64,000 nucleotides of DNA from Marinobacter fonticola (GTDB lineage Bacteria > Pseudomonadota > Gammaproteobacteria > Pseudomonadales > Oleiphilaceae). Shown here in pieces: positions 55,012 to 62,875 of this stretch. Each line of letters begins with the position of its first letter. Positions within the stretch are counted from its first letter, which is position 1. The notes under the pieces are model-generated. The model had not been told where the DNA came from, searched no databases, and saw only the letters and a program-made list of their open reading frames with translations. Both the position numbers and the translations under genes were made by a program. Location: contig NZ_CP043042.1 in assembly GCF_008122265.1 (NCBI RefSeq), forward strand, positions 1,736,001-1,800,000. The letters are read 5' to 3'.

Positions 55012-57195
55012 GTGTCGCGACACGATTTTTTTGTCAGTTGTCCCAAAGGCATCGAGTATTTACTGGCGGATGAACTTGCCGCGCTGGGACTGGACGTCGT
55101 CCGTCATGCCCCTGCCGGTGTCTGGGCTGCAGGCACCCTTGAGCACGGGTATCGGATTTGCCTTTGGTCACGGCTGGCCAATCGGGTGATCCTGCATCTG
55201 GGCACGGTCGATGGGCATTCCGGCGATTCGCTCCACGAAGCAGTCCATGCCATGACTTGGGAAGATCACCTGCAGGTGTCCGGTAAGTTCCGGGTCAATT
55301 TCATTGGCCAGAACGAAAATATTCGCAATACGCAGTTTGGCGTCCAGCGGGTTAAAGACGCCATTGTCGATAGGCTGCGTGAACCGTCGGGGCTTCGGCC
55401 AGCGGTGGATACGAAAGACCCGGATATCACGGTTTCTGTACGCCTGAACCGAGGTGAGGCTCAGGTTGGGATCGATCTCAGTGGTGAGAGTCTGCACAAG
55501 CGGGGCTATCGCATAGAAAAAGGCGTTGCGCCATTGCGGGAAAACTTGGCCGCCGCTCTGCTGATACGGTCCAGATGGCCGGATATCGCGGCGGCAGGTG
55601 GCGATCTGACCGATCCCATGTGCGGCTCGGGGACACTGCTGATCGAAGGGGCGATGATGGCCTGCGACATGGCGCCGGGTCTCAAGCGCGACGACTATGG
55701 CTTTCAGCGCTGGAGCGGCCACGATGCCCAGCTCTGGGACAAGCTTATGGAAGAAGCCCAGGCGCGGGCGGCGCTTGGCTGTCGAACCTCGCAAGCGCGA
55801 TTCCGCGGCTATGACGAGAATGCACGAGTGATCGCGACAGCCTGGCGCAACATCGAGCGCATGGGCCTCAATGACCGTATCCATGTGGAAAAGCGGTCGC
55901 TGGCTGAATTCCATAACGCATCCCAGGCTGATAAAGGGTTGATCCTCACCAACCCGCCTTATGGTGAGCGTCTGAGCGAGCGTAAGGCGCTTGGCCCGTT
56001 GTACGAGGCGTTAGGGCAGGCCGTCCGCAATGAAGCCCAAGGCTGGGAGATGGGCGTATTTACCAGCGCGGCGGAATTGTGTCATGGGCTCGGCCTGCGC
56101 AGTCACCGTCAGTACAAGCTGTATAACGGGCAACTGCCGGCTCAGCTGCTGCTATTCACTATCAATTCGGAAAACGAGGCCAGGGTACGCCGTGCCGGTG
56201 AGCCCGAACAGGTCCGCGCGCGTATCGCCAATCCGGAACGGGCGGAGATGTTGCGTAACCGGCTGCGCAAGAACCTGAAACAGGTCGGGCAGTGGGCACG
56301 CAAGAACAATGTCGAATGCTACCGCCTGTACGATGCCGACATGCCTGAGTTCGCCCTTGCTATCGACTGCTATGGGGATCGCGTGCACGTGCAGGAATAC
56401 GCGCCGCCCAAGTCGGTTGACGCGAGAGCGGCCCGTGAACGGCTGGCCGAGGCCCTGGCCGTCATTCCGGAGGCGCTGGGGATTGAGTCTGAAGCGCTGA
56501 TCTGCAAGCAGCGCCAACGTCAAAGTGGTACGGCGCAATACGAGAAGCAGTCTGCCTCCGGTGATTTTTTTACCGTTCACGAGGGAGGCTGCGCACTGCG
56601 GGTCAACCTGAAGGACTATCTGGATACCGGGCTCTTTCTCGACCACCGCCCAGTGCGGCAGTGGATTCAGGGCAATGCGGCGGGCAAGCGCTTTCTTAAT
56701 CTGTTCTGTTACACCGGGGCGGCCACCGTCCATGCCGGCGTTGGTGGAGCCCGTGAAACGTTAAGTCTCGATATGTCTAAAACCTATCTCAACTGGGCGC
56801 GGGAGAACCTGCGCCTGAATAAGTTAGAGGAGGGGAAACACCGGTTGTTGCAGGCTGACTGTCTGCAGTGGCTGGACGAGAAGCCGGGCAAAGGTGAAAG
56901 CGCGTTCGATTTGATCTTTATGGACCCGCCGACATTCTCCAACTCGGCCCGGATGGAAGGCGTGCTGGACATCCAGCGCGATCATCCGCACCTGGTGCGT
57001 CAGGCTATGAATCGGCTGGCACCGGACGGTGTCCTGGTGTTTTCTAATAACTTCCGGCGCTTTCGGCTCGATGACACCCTGGCGTCAGACTTCGACGTCG
57101 AGGATGTCACGCGGCAGACCATCGATAAAGATTTCGCTCGCAATACACGAATCCATCAGTGCTGGCATATTCGTCACCGCCGCACAGAGGCTTAA
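55012..57195 (+). CDS. rlmKL: 23S rRNA methyltransferase RlmKL (m2G2445 and m7G2069)
   Basis: A 727-residue fusion of two rRNA methyltransferases. The N-terminal half has a THUMP domain (about residues 45-155) and the RlmL catalytic domain with DPMCGSGTLLIEGAMMA near 200 and the NPPYGERL motif near 312. The C-terminal half, RlmK, has FLNLFCYTGAATVHAG near 562 and the MDPPTFSN motif near 637. The enzyme modifies G2445 and G2069 in E. coli numbering and can unwind helix 74. The start is GTG with AGGAGTG upstream. It lies next to rmf, as in Pseudomonas. Confidence 0.96.
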   Translation: MSRHDFFVSCPKGIEYLLADELAALGLDVVRHAPAGVWAAGTLEHGYRICLWSRLANRVILHLGTVDGHSGDSLHEAVHAMTWEDHLQVSGKFRVNFIGQNENIRNTQFGVQRVKDAIVDRLREPSGLRPAVDTKDPDITVSVRLNRGEAQVGIDLSGESLHKRGYRIEKGVAPLRENLAAALLIRSRWPDIAAAGGDLTDPMCGSGTLLIEGAMMACDMAPGLKRDDYGFQRWSGHDAQLWDKLMEEAQARAALGCRTSQARFRGYDENARVIATAWRNIERMGLNDRIHVEKRSLAEFHNASQADKGLILTNPPYGERLSERKALGPLYEALGQAVRNEAQGWEMGVFTSAAELCHGLGLRSHRQYKLYNGQLPAQLLLFTINSENEARVRRAGEPEQVRARIANPERAEMLRNRLRKNLKQVGQWARKNNVECYRLYDADMPEFALAIDCYGDRVHVQEYAPPKSVDARAARERLAEALAVIPEALGIESEALICKQRQRQSGTAQYEKQSASGDFFTVHEGGCALRVNLKDYLDTGLFLDHRPVRQWIQGNAAGKRFLNLFCYTGAATVHAGVGGARETLSLDMSKTYLNWARENLRLNKLEEGKHRLLQADCLQWLDEKPGKGESAFDLIFMDPPTFSNSARMEGVLDIQRDHPHLVRQAMNRLAPDGVLVFSNNFRRFRLDDTLASDFDVEDVTRQTIDKDFARNTRIHQCWHIRHRRTEA

Positions 57196-57241
57196 CGTTA
57201 GCTGGCGGCAGGCGACGACGTGTGACGAGGGATACCGGCCC

Positions 57242-57856
57242 TTAGAACTCGTAACGAAGGCCGCCGTTGAACTGGTAACCGCTGGCGGATGTATCGGTGT
57301 CCTCGAACAGACGACCGCCCTCCAGCACCACATAGGTGTTGTCCAGCACTTCCAGGTCGATGCCGGCGAGCCAGCTGAAGGCAAAGGAGCTGCCTGGAAA
57401 ATCGTCATCGAAATCGTCGTAGGGGTTATTCTCGGACGCTTCACGATTTTTTAGGTCGGCACTCCCTTGGATGTGCGAGAAGCCCACCTGAGCGTAGACA
57501 TTGGAGAAATCGGTCAGGCCATAATGAACACCCATGTACCAGCTGGCGAACCAGTCGATATCCAGGGTGAGGTCGTCGGCCACCTCCGAGTCCGTAAGGC
57601 CGGCACCCGCTCGCAGCTCGACATGGAATAGATCGGAAATGTGCGATCCGAGGACGATGCTGCCGGTGCTCAGCCAACCTTCGCCGTCGTCGCCGGTGGC
57701 CTCGCCAACCTTACGGTATTCGAGCGCGGTACCGAGTACGCCAATGTAATCCAGTCCCGCCCGACTTTGCGGCGCTTCTTTCTGGGCGTGGCTGAGTGAG
57801 CTGTTCAGCAGACATGCCGAACATAGGGCGATGAACGATAAACGTCGGGCCATCAT
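57242..57856 (-). CDS. Outer-membrane beta-barrel protein
   Basis: A 204-residue exported protein. A signal peptide (RRLSFIALCSACLLNSSLSHA, split in two for reading; cleavage about residue 24) is followed by alternating amphipathic strands and a C-terminal Phe (FNGGLRYEF), the usual sorting signal for BamA-inserted barrels. About eight strands can be counted, as in small OmpA/OmpW-like barrels. An acidic loop is near residues 143-153 (NNPYDDFDDDF). No enzymatic motif is seen. It is monocistronic, converging on rlmKL. Function unknown. Confidence 0.82.
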   Translation of the reverse strand: MMARRLSFIALCSACLLNSSLSHAQKEAPQSRAGLDYIGVLGTALEYRKVGEATGDDGEGWLSTGSIVLGSHISDLFHVELRAGAGLTDSEVADDLTLDIDWFASWYMGVHYGLTDFSNVYAQVGFSHIQGSADLKNREASENNPYDDFDDDFPGSSFAFSWLAGIDLEVLDNTYVVLEGGRLFEDTDTSASGYQFNGGLRYEF

Positions 57857-58011
57857 AGTGGGCTTTCCTGCCTTGGAAGTCTGACCGCGCGGTTGGCGGT
57901 TCTTATGATTATGTCTGGTGCAGGGGCGGGGATGACGTGCAGATGTGATAAACCGGCCCTGGTACGGCTATGGATTCTGCCGCTTACAGAGCGCGGATGC
58001 GTCGACCCAGA

Positions 58012-58515
58012 TCACAATTCCCCAGGCTGGTTTTCCTCCGGAATCAACCCTTCTTCACGTGCCAGCATCAGTAAAGCGAAGACACCGCTTTCCGGCAGTT
58101 GTGGGTCCAGTCCATGGGTGAAGAGCAACTCCCGCCGCCAGTCTTCCAACTCGGGCCGGGACAGGTGCTTGACCAAGTGGTCGACCGTGGCCAGCTCGAA
58201 AGGCACGGGCATATCCATGGCCTCGAATAGCAGTTCAACCAAGCCTTCGTCCGGGTCCAGTCCGTCGACAAAGATGGTCTTGTCGGAAAGATCCTCGTTC
58301 AGTTCCCGGGCCAGTTCCAGTAGCGGCACGCCTTGTTCCTGCAGATAGCGCAGATCGACGTCGACGCTGTCCGGATCGTCGGGCAACCAGCTTTCGTCCG
58401 GCTCGATCACCACGGTTTTCATCGAACCGTCCTCCAGAGACCAGGCCATGGCGGTCGGGAAGCAGAGTTCGTCGGAGTCGACGAATTCGATGTCGAGAAA
58501 CTGGGGCAGACGCAT
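58012..58515 (-). CDS. Acidic protein of unknown function with exonuclease-like features
   Basis: A 167-residue soluble, very acidic protein. The start ATG 58515 has GGGA 7 nt upstream; a GTG at 58521 would add two residues. I do not recognise a named family. The N-terminus FLDIEFVDSDELCFPTAMAW resembles strand 1 of DEDD exonucleases (Asp-x-Glu, residues 8 and 10) followed by the paired strand, and IFVDGLDPDEGLVELLFEAM resembles the second motif with its Asp. A clear third motif (HxxxxD or YxxxD) is not found; FTHGLDPQLPESGVFALLML is only reminiscent. It may be a degenerate RNase H-fold protein. It lies alone, divergent from the aminopeptidase gene. Confidence 0.7.
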   Translation of the reverse strand: MRLPQFLDIEFVDSDELCFPTAMAWSLEDGSMKTVVIEPDESWLPDDPDSVDVDLRYLQEQGVPLLELARELNEDLSDKTIFVDGLDPDEGLVELLFEAMDMPVPFELATVDHLVKHLSRPELEDWRRELLFTHGLDPQLPESGVFALLMLAREEGLIPEENQPGEL

Positions 58516-58610
58516 GAACACATCCCATATGCAGAAATAAAGGTGCTCAAGGATAGCAGAACTATAAGGCGGCGTGACGTGTCTCGATGGGCTTGAATCG
58601 CAGACGGTGG

Positions 58611-58646
58611 TAGTGAAAGAGATAGTGAAAGTGATAGTGAAAGGCG
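58611..58646 (+). repeat. Three 12-bp tandem repeats upstream of the aminopeptidase gene
   Basis: TAGTGAAAGAGA, TAGTGAAAGTGA and TAGTGAAAGGCG run head to tail. They lie about 80 bp before the M18 aminopeptidase start, in the divergent promoter region. Repeat number could vary between strains. Confidence 0.8.
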
Positions 58647-58726
58647 CAATTTCGAGTGCAGGCGTGATCGTGCGATACTGGCCTTAAAATCGATATTCAC
58701 TTTTTTCAACGGGTACATGGATCACC

Positions 58727-60022
58727 ATGGACAACGCGGTTTTCAACCAACAGCTTTTCGATTTCCTTCAGCAGTCCCCCACGCCGTACCATGCGGTCGA
58801 ACAGTTGGCAAAGCGTCTCGAGGCTGCCGGTTTCGAGCGTCTCGATGAACAGGCGGAGTGGACCCTGGCGTCAGGTCAGCGCTACTACGTCACTCGTAAC
58901 GATTCCACGATTATCGCCTTTCAGACCGGACTCGGCGACCCGGTAAAACAGGGCGTGCGGATGATTGGCGCTCATACAGACAGTCCTTGCCTGCGAGTCA
59001 AGCCCAATCCCGAGCTGTTCCGCAAGGGTTACTACCAGCTGGGCGTCGAGGTTTATGGCGGTGCGCTGCTCAATCCCTGGTTCGATAGGGATCTTTCCCT
59101 GGCTGGCCGGGTCAGCTACGTGGACAGCAACGGGCGACTGCGGGACGATCTGATCAATTTCCGCAAGCCGGTCGCGACGATTCCCAGTCTGGCGATCCAT
59201 CTGGACCGCGAGGCCAACAACAGCCGTACCGTCAATCCGCAGACGGATATACCGCCGTTGCTGATGCAGGCGCCGGAGAAAGAGGCCATTCCGTTCAAGG
59301 AGTTGCTTGTTCGCCAGTTGCGCGAAGAGCACCCGAACGCCGATGTGGCCAAAGTGCTGGACTACGAATTGAGCTTCTACGACACCCAGCCACCGTCAGT
59401 GCTGGGCCTGAACGGCGAGTTCATCGCTTCGGCCCGTCTGGATAACCTGCTGAGTTGCTTCATTGGCCTGCAGGCGCTGCTGGATGCGGATGCCGCCCAG
59501 CCGGCGGTGCTGGTCTGCAACGATCACGAGGAGGTGGGCAGTATGTCGGCCGAGGGCGCCCAAGGGCCTTTCCTGTCGTCCGTGCTGGATCGCTGGGTCG
59601 GTGCAGCGCAGCGCCCGCGGGTAATCGCCCGCTCGATGATGGTGTCTGCCGACAACGCGCATGGGGTTCACCCCAACTATGCAGACCGTCACGATGGCAA
59701 TCATGGCCCGCTGCTGAACGCAGGCCCGGTGATCAAGGTCAATAACAACCAGCGCTATGCCACTAACAGCCGTACGGCTGCGCTTTACCGGCACCTGAGT
59801 GAAACGCTGGACCTGCCGTGCCAGACTTTTGTGGTGCGCACCGATATGGGTTGCGGTAGCACCATCGGACCGCTGACCGCTGGCAACCTGGGTGTCCGTA
59901 CGTTGGATATCGGTGTGCCGCAGTTCGCTATGCACTCGATTCGGGAAATGGCGGGTGCTCAGGACGGCTATACGCTCTACCAAGTGCTGCGGCGCTATAT
60001 TGAGTTGGACGACCTGGGGTAG
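58727..60022 (+). CDS. apeB: M18 family aminopeptidase
   Basis: A 431-residue di-metal aminopeptidase of the aspartyl aminopeptidase family. The first metal His is in [17 protein letters not shown] near residue 83. The conserved [19 protein letters not shown] block near residue 265 supplies the catalytic Glu and another ligand, and the last His is in [11 protein letters not shown]. It is cytosolic and probably removes acidic N-terminal residues, as family members do. Length is standard. It ends at a strong bidirectional terminator shared with tRNA-Asn. Confidence 0.93.
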   Translation: MDNAVFNQQLFDFLQQSPTPYHAVEQLAKRLEAAGFERLDEQAEWTLASGQRYYVTRNDSTIIAFQTGLGDPVKQGVRMIGAHTDSPCLRVKPNPELFRKGYYQLGVEVYGGALLNPWFDRDLSLAGRVSYVDSNGRLRDDLINFRKPVATIPSLAIHLDREANNSRTVNPQTDIPPLLMQAPEKEAIPFKELLVRQLREEHPNADVAKVLDYELSFYDTQPPSVLGLNGEFIASARLDNLLSCFIGLQALLDADAAQPAVLVCNDHEEVGSMSAEGAQGPFLSSVLDRWVGAAQRPRVIARSMMVSADNAHGVHPNYADRHDGNHGPLLNAGPVIKVNNNQRYATNSRTAALYRHLSETLDLPCQTFVVRTDMGCGSTIGPLTAGNLGVRTLDIGVPQFAMHSIREMAGAQDGYTLYQVLRRYIELDDLG

Positions 60023-60070
60023 CCGTCTGGGAGAACGGTGTCTCGACCTCGGGCGAGGTCGATGCAAACG

Positions 60071-60099
60071 AAAAAGGCCGCTCGTTTGAGCGGCCTTTT
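60071..60099. terminator. Bidirectional terminator between apeB and tRNA-Asn
   Basis: AAAAAGGCCGCTC / GAGCGGCCTTTT with a short loop; usable on both strands for the converging apeB and tRNA-Asn. Confidence 0.9.
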
Positions 60100-60108
60100 G
60101 AAGTTCGG

Positions 60109-60184
60109 TGGCTCCCCGAGCTGGGCTCGAACCAGCGACAAACGGATTAACAGTCCGTTGCTCTACCAACTGAGCTATCGGGGA
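60109..60184 (-). tRNA. tRNA-Asn(GUU), copy 2
   Basis: A complete 76-nt tRNA on the minus strand, identical to the one at 45840, with anticodon GTT and encoded CCA. Both copies are on the same strand and are followed by a similar style of bidirectional hairpin. Confidence 0.97.
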
Positions 60185-60276
60185 ACAGCTGTGTTTCAGC
60201 AGGCGCGAATATTAAGGAAGTTGCGGTGGGGGGTCAACCCTCTCACCTGGAAAATTGGAGACTCCGCAAACTGACA

Positions 60277-61287
60277 ATGACTGGGCGCCCCTCAAATCTC
60301 TATCCGCTGCCAACCGTTTTGGCCAGCGATGGCCACAGCTACCGGCCGCCGCTATGGTTGCGTAACGGACACCTTCAGTCCGTATGGTCCACATTGTTCC
60401 GGCGGGTGGCGTTGACGCGACCCCGGGAGGAAAGTCTCGCAACCGAAGATGGCGACGCACTGGACCTGGACTGGTACGCGCAGGGTAGCGATCGCTTGGC
60501 TATCCTGTCTCACGGTTTGGAGGGCCACAGCCGGCGGCCGTATGTCTTGGGTTTGGCTCGGGCGCTGTTGGCGGACGGCTGGGATGTGCTGGCCTGGAAC
60601 TTTCGTTCCTGCGGCGGGCGTATGAATGACCAGCCACGCTTCTACCATAGCGGCGCGACGGAGGATCTGCATGCCGTCGTGGAACACGTGCTGGAGGCGC
60701 CAGCCCGTTATCGTCACTTGGCACTGTCCGGTTTCTCCATGGGCGGCAATCTGACGATGTTGTACCTTGCCGAGCAAGGCGAGCGCCTGGATAGCCGTAT
60801 CTGCGGTGGGCTGGGTTTTTCGGTGCCCTGCGACCTGGCCGGTAGCGCTTCGATGCTGGCTCGGCCCAGCCGCAAGGTTTACATGCGGCGCTTCCTCAGG
60901 GACCTGCATGTCAAGATGAGCGAGAAGGCACGGCGTTTCCCGGACCTGATCGATATCGATGGGTTCGACCAGATCCGCAACTTCCAGCAATTCGACGAGC
61001 GCTACACGGCGCCCCTGCATGGATTTCGCGATGCGCAGGATTACTGGGCCCGGGCCTCGTGCCTGCCGCGTTTGCCGGATATCCGGGTGCCGTCGCTCAT
61101 CGTCAATGCGCTCGACGATCCGTTTCTGTCGCCCTCGTGCTTCCCTGACAACAAGCAGCAGTTGGGAGACTGGGTACAGTTGGAAGCCCCAAGGTGGGGC
61201 GGACATGTGGGTTTCGTCGAACTGGCGCGCGACAGCTATTATTGGTCCGAGCGCCGCGCCCTGCAGTTTTTCCGGGACCTAACTTGA
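60277..61287 (+). CDS. YheT-like alpha/beta hydrolase
   Basis: A 336-residue hydrolase of the YheT/EMB8 family. The N-terminus PLWLRNGHLQSVWSTLFRR is the family hallmark. Motifs: oxyanion-side LSHGLEGHSRRPYVLGLARA, then the nucleophile Ser in LSGFSMGGNLTMLYL near residue 155, Asp in NALDDPFLSP and His in WGGHVGF. Family members act on lipids or short esters, but the substrate is open. I start at ATG 60277; the frame could extend to 60226 but that would approach the tRNA-Asn promoter. A GGAG lies 16 nt upstream, rather far. Confidence 0.87.
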   Translation: MTGRPSNLYPLPTVLASDGHSYRPPLWLRNGHLQSVWSTLFRRVALTRPREESLATEDGDALDLDWYAQGSDRLAILSHGLEGHSRRPYVLGLARALLADGWDVLAWNFRSCGGRMNDQPRFYHSGATEDLHAVVEHVLEAPARYRHLALSGFSMGGNLTMLYLAEQGERLDSRICGGLGFSVPCDLAGSASMLARPSRKVYMRRFLRDLHVKMSEKARRFPDLIDIDGFDQIRNFQQFDERYTAPLHGFRDAQDYWARASCLPRLPDIRVPSLIVNALDDPFLSPSCFPDNKQQLGDWVQLEAPRWGGHVGFVELARDSYYWSERRALQFFRDLT

Positions 61288-61314
61288 ACCCCTAGGTCAC
61301 GAACACGCAGGCAG

Positions 61315-61384
61315 CCTGTAGGTTGGGCTGGCAAGCCCAACAAATGCGGCAAATCTTGTTGGGCTTTTCAGCCCAACCTACAGG
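61315..61384. repeat. 70-bp REPIN-like nested inverted repeat
   Basis: Outer arms CCTGTAGGTTGGGCT (61315-61329) and AGCCCAACCTACAGG (61370-61384) are perfect inverses. Inner arms AGCCCAACA (61334-61342) and TGTTGGGCT (61357-61365) form two smaller hairpins with them. Two head-to-head REP units are the form of a REPIN. It lies between the converging yheT and tesA genes and could end both transcripts. Confidence 0.82.
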
Positions 61385-61437
61385 CTTGCCGTTCTTCCGG
61401 AGGCTGGTCTGAAGCTCCCGGAAAAATCCGGCGTGGT

Positions 61438-62067
61438 TCACTCTGTGGATTCGGTCTTTAGCAGCGGCTGTAGGTGAGGCCATACGTTGTCGAGTAACGC
61501 AGGCTGCGCCTGCGCGGTCGGGTGAATGCCGTCATCCTGCATAAAGCCTTCCCGGTTGTAGACGTCTTGCAGAAAGAACGGCACCAGGCCGGTGTCATAC
61601 TTTGCCGCCAGATCAGGATAGATAGCGGCAAAGGCGTCGGTGAAACGCTTGCCGAAGTTCGGCGGCATCTGGATACCGACCAACAGAACGCGCGCGCCCT
61701 GTTGCTGGGACTGTTCGATCATGCTCGCCAGGTTGTCCCGGGTTACCTTGGGCGGAAAACCACGGAGTCCGTCGTTGCCGCCCAGTTCGAGAATCACGAT
61801 TTCCGGGCCGTGCCGATCCAGTAATGGCGCAAGCCGCCGCTCGCCACCATCGGTGGTTTCGCCGCTGATGCTGGCGTTGGCAACCTGCCACTGGTCGAAA
61901 CCTTCCTCTGCCAGACGTTGACGCAGTAAGCTGACCCAGGCCTTTTCGGTCTGTACGCCGTAAGCGGCACTCAGGCTATCGCCCATGATCAGCAGGGTGG
62001 GCTGGTTCGCTTGAGCCAGCATGGCGAACAGGGCAAGAAAACAAAAAACGATTGATCTCCGGAACAT
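61438..62067 (-). CDS. tesA: Multifunctional acyl-CoA thioesterase I / lysophospholipase
   Basis: A 209-residue periplasmic SGNH hydrolase. A signal peptide (IVFCFLALFAMLAQA) precedes the GDSL motif LIMGDSLSAAYGV with the nucleophile Ser. The Gly/Asn oxyanion residues are in GGNDGLRGFP, and the DGIHPTAQAQ block gives the catalytic Asp and His. I start at MFRRSIV (62067); a longer frame from 62097 would add ten residues before the signal. The divergent ybbA-ybbP exporter is the same neighbour as in E. coli. Confidence 0.93.
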   Translation of the reverse strand: MFRRSIVFCFLALFAMLAQANQPTLLIMGDSLSAAYGVQTEKAWVSLLRQRLAEEGFDQWQVANASISGETTDGGERRLAPLLDRHGPEIVILELGGNDGLRGFPPKVTRDNLASMIEQSQQQGARVLLVGIQMPPNFGKRFTDAFAAIYPDLAAKYDTGLVPFFLQDVYNREGFMQDDGIHPTAQAQPALLDNVWPHLQPLLKTESTE

Positions 62068-62164
62068 AAATCCCGTATCCATTGTCAGATGAAACATTTG
62101 TTGGCCGCGAATCAGCCGACATCACACCATTCGAATCTGTTATTTCTACCGTCGAGGAGACACC

Positions 62165-62875
62165 GTGGCAACCGGAACTGACATTTTGAAGGTCACAGGC
62201 CTCAGTCACGAAGTTGATCTGGGAAACGATACGCTGAGGATTCTGCATGAGGTCAACCTGACCATCGGGAAGGGTGAATCCGTGGCCATCGTCGGGCGTT
62301 CCGGTTCCGGTAAGACAACACTGCTGGGTTTGTTGGCCGGGCTGGACAGCCCGAGTCACGGCCGGGTCGAACTCGACGGCCACCCCATCAGCGAGCTGAG
62401 CGAGGACGAACGCGCCAGCCTGCGGGCACAGCGGGTGGGTTTCGTTTTCCAGTCCTTCCAGCTGCTCCCGGCCTTGACCGCTTTGGAGAACGTCATGCTG
62501 CCGCTGGAGCTGGCAGGACAGTCCGGCGCCGAAGCCCACGCGCGGGAATTATTGCAACGGGTGGGCCTGGGGGAGCGGCTGCAACACACGCCGCGCCAGC
62601 TTTCCGGTGGCGAACAGCAGCGGGTCGCCATAGCCCGCGCCTTTGCCGCCCAGCCCAAGATCCTGTTCGCCGATGAACCTACCGGCAACCTGGACAACAA
62701 TACAGGCCAGGCAGTGTCCGATCTGCTGATGGCCCTGAATCGCGAGCAAGGCACAACGCTCGTCATGGTGACTCACGACGAGCAGCTGGCCGCCCGCTGC
62801 GAACGCCAATTGTCGATCGAGGCCGGGGAGGTGTCCGAAACGCGTGGTGTTCAAGCCCAAGGAGTGGCTGTTTGA
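62165..62875 (+). CDS. ybbA: ABC transporter ATP-binding protein YbbA
   Basis: A 236-residue ATPase of the LolD/MacB class of ABC systems. Walker A is VGRSGSGKTTLLG near residue 42, the signature LSGGEQQRVAIARAFA near 147, and Walker B ILFADEPTGNLD near 166. The start is GTG after GAGGAGA. It overlaps the permease start by one base (TGATG), so the two are coupled. Partner YbbP forms a two-component system divergent from tesA, a conserved trio whose exported substrate is unsettled. Confidence 0.93.
   Translation: MATGTDILKVTGLSHEVDLGNDTLRILHEVNLTIGKGESVAIVGRSGSGKTTLLGLLAGLDSPSHGRVELDGHPISELSEDERASLRAQRVGFVFQSFQLLPALTALENVMLPLELAGQSGAEAHARELLQRVGLGERLQHTPRQLSGGEQQRVAIARAFAAQPKILFADEPTGNLDNNTGQAVSDLLMALNREQGTTLVMVTHDEQLAARCERQLSIEAGEVSETRGVQAQGVAV

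Noticed and set aside
58611..58646. A CRISPR-like array
   Set aside because: Three 12-bp units without spacers and no cas genes; a simple tandem repeat.
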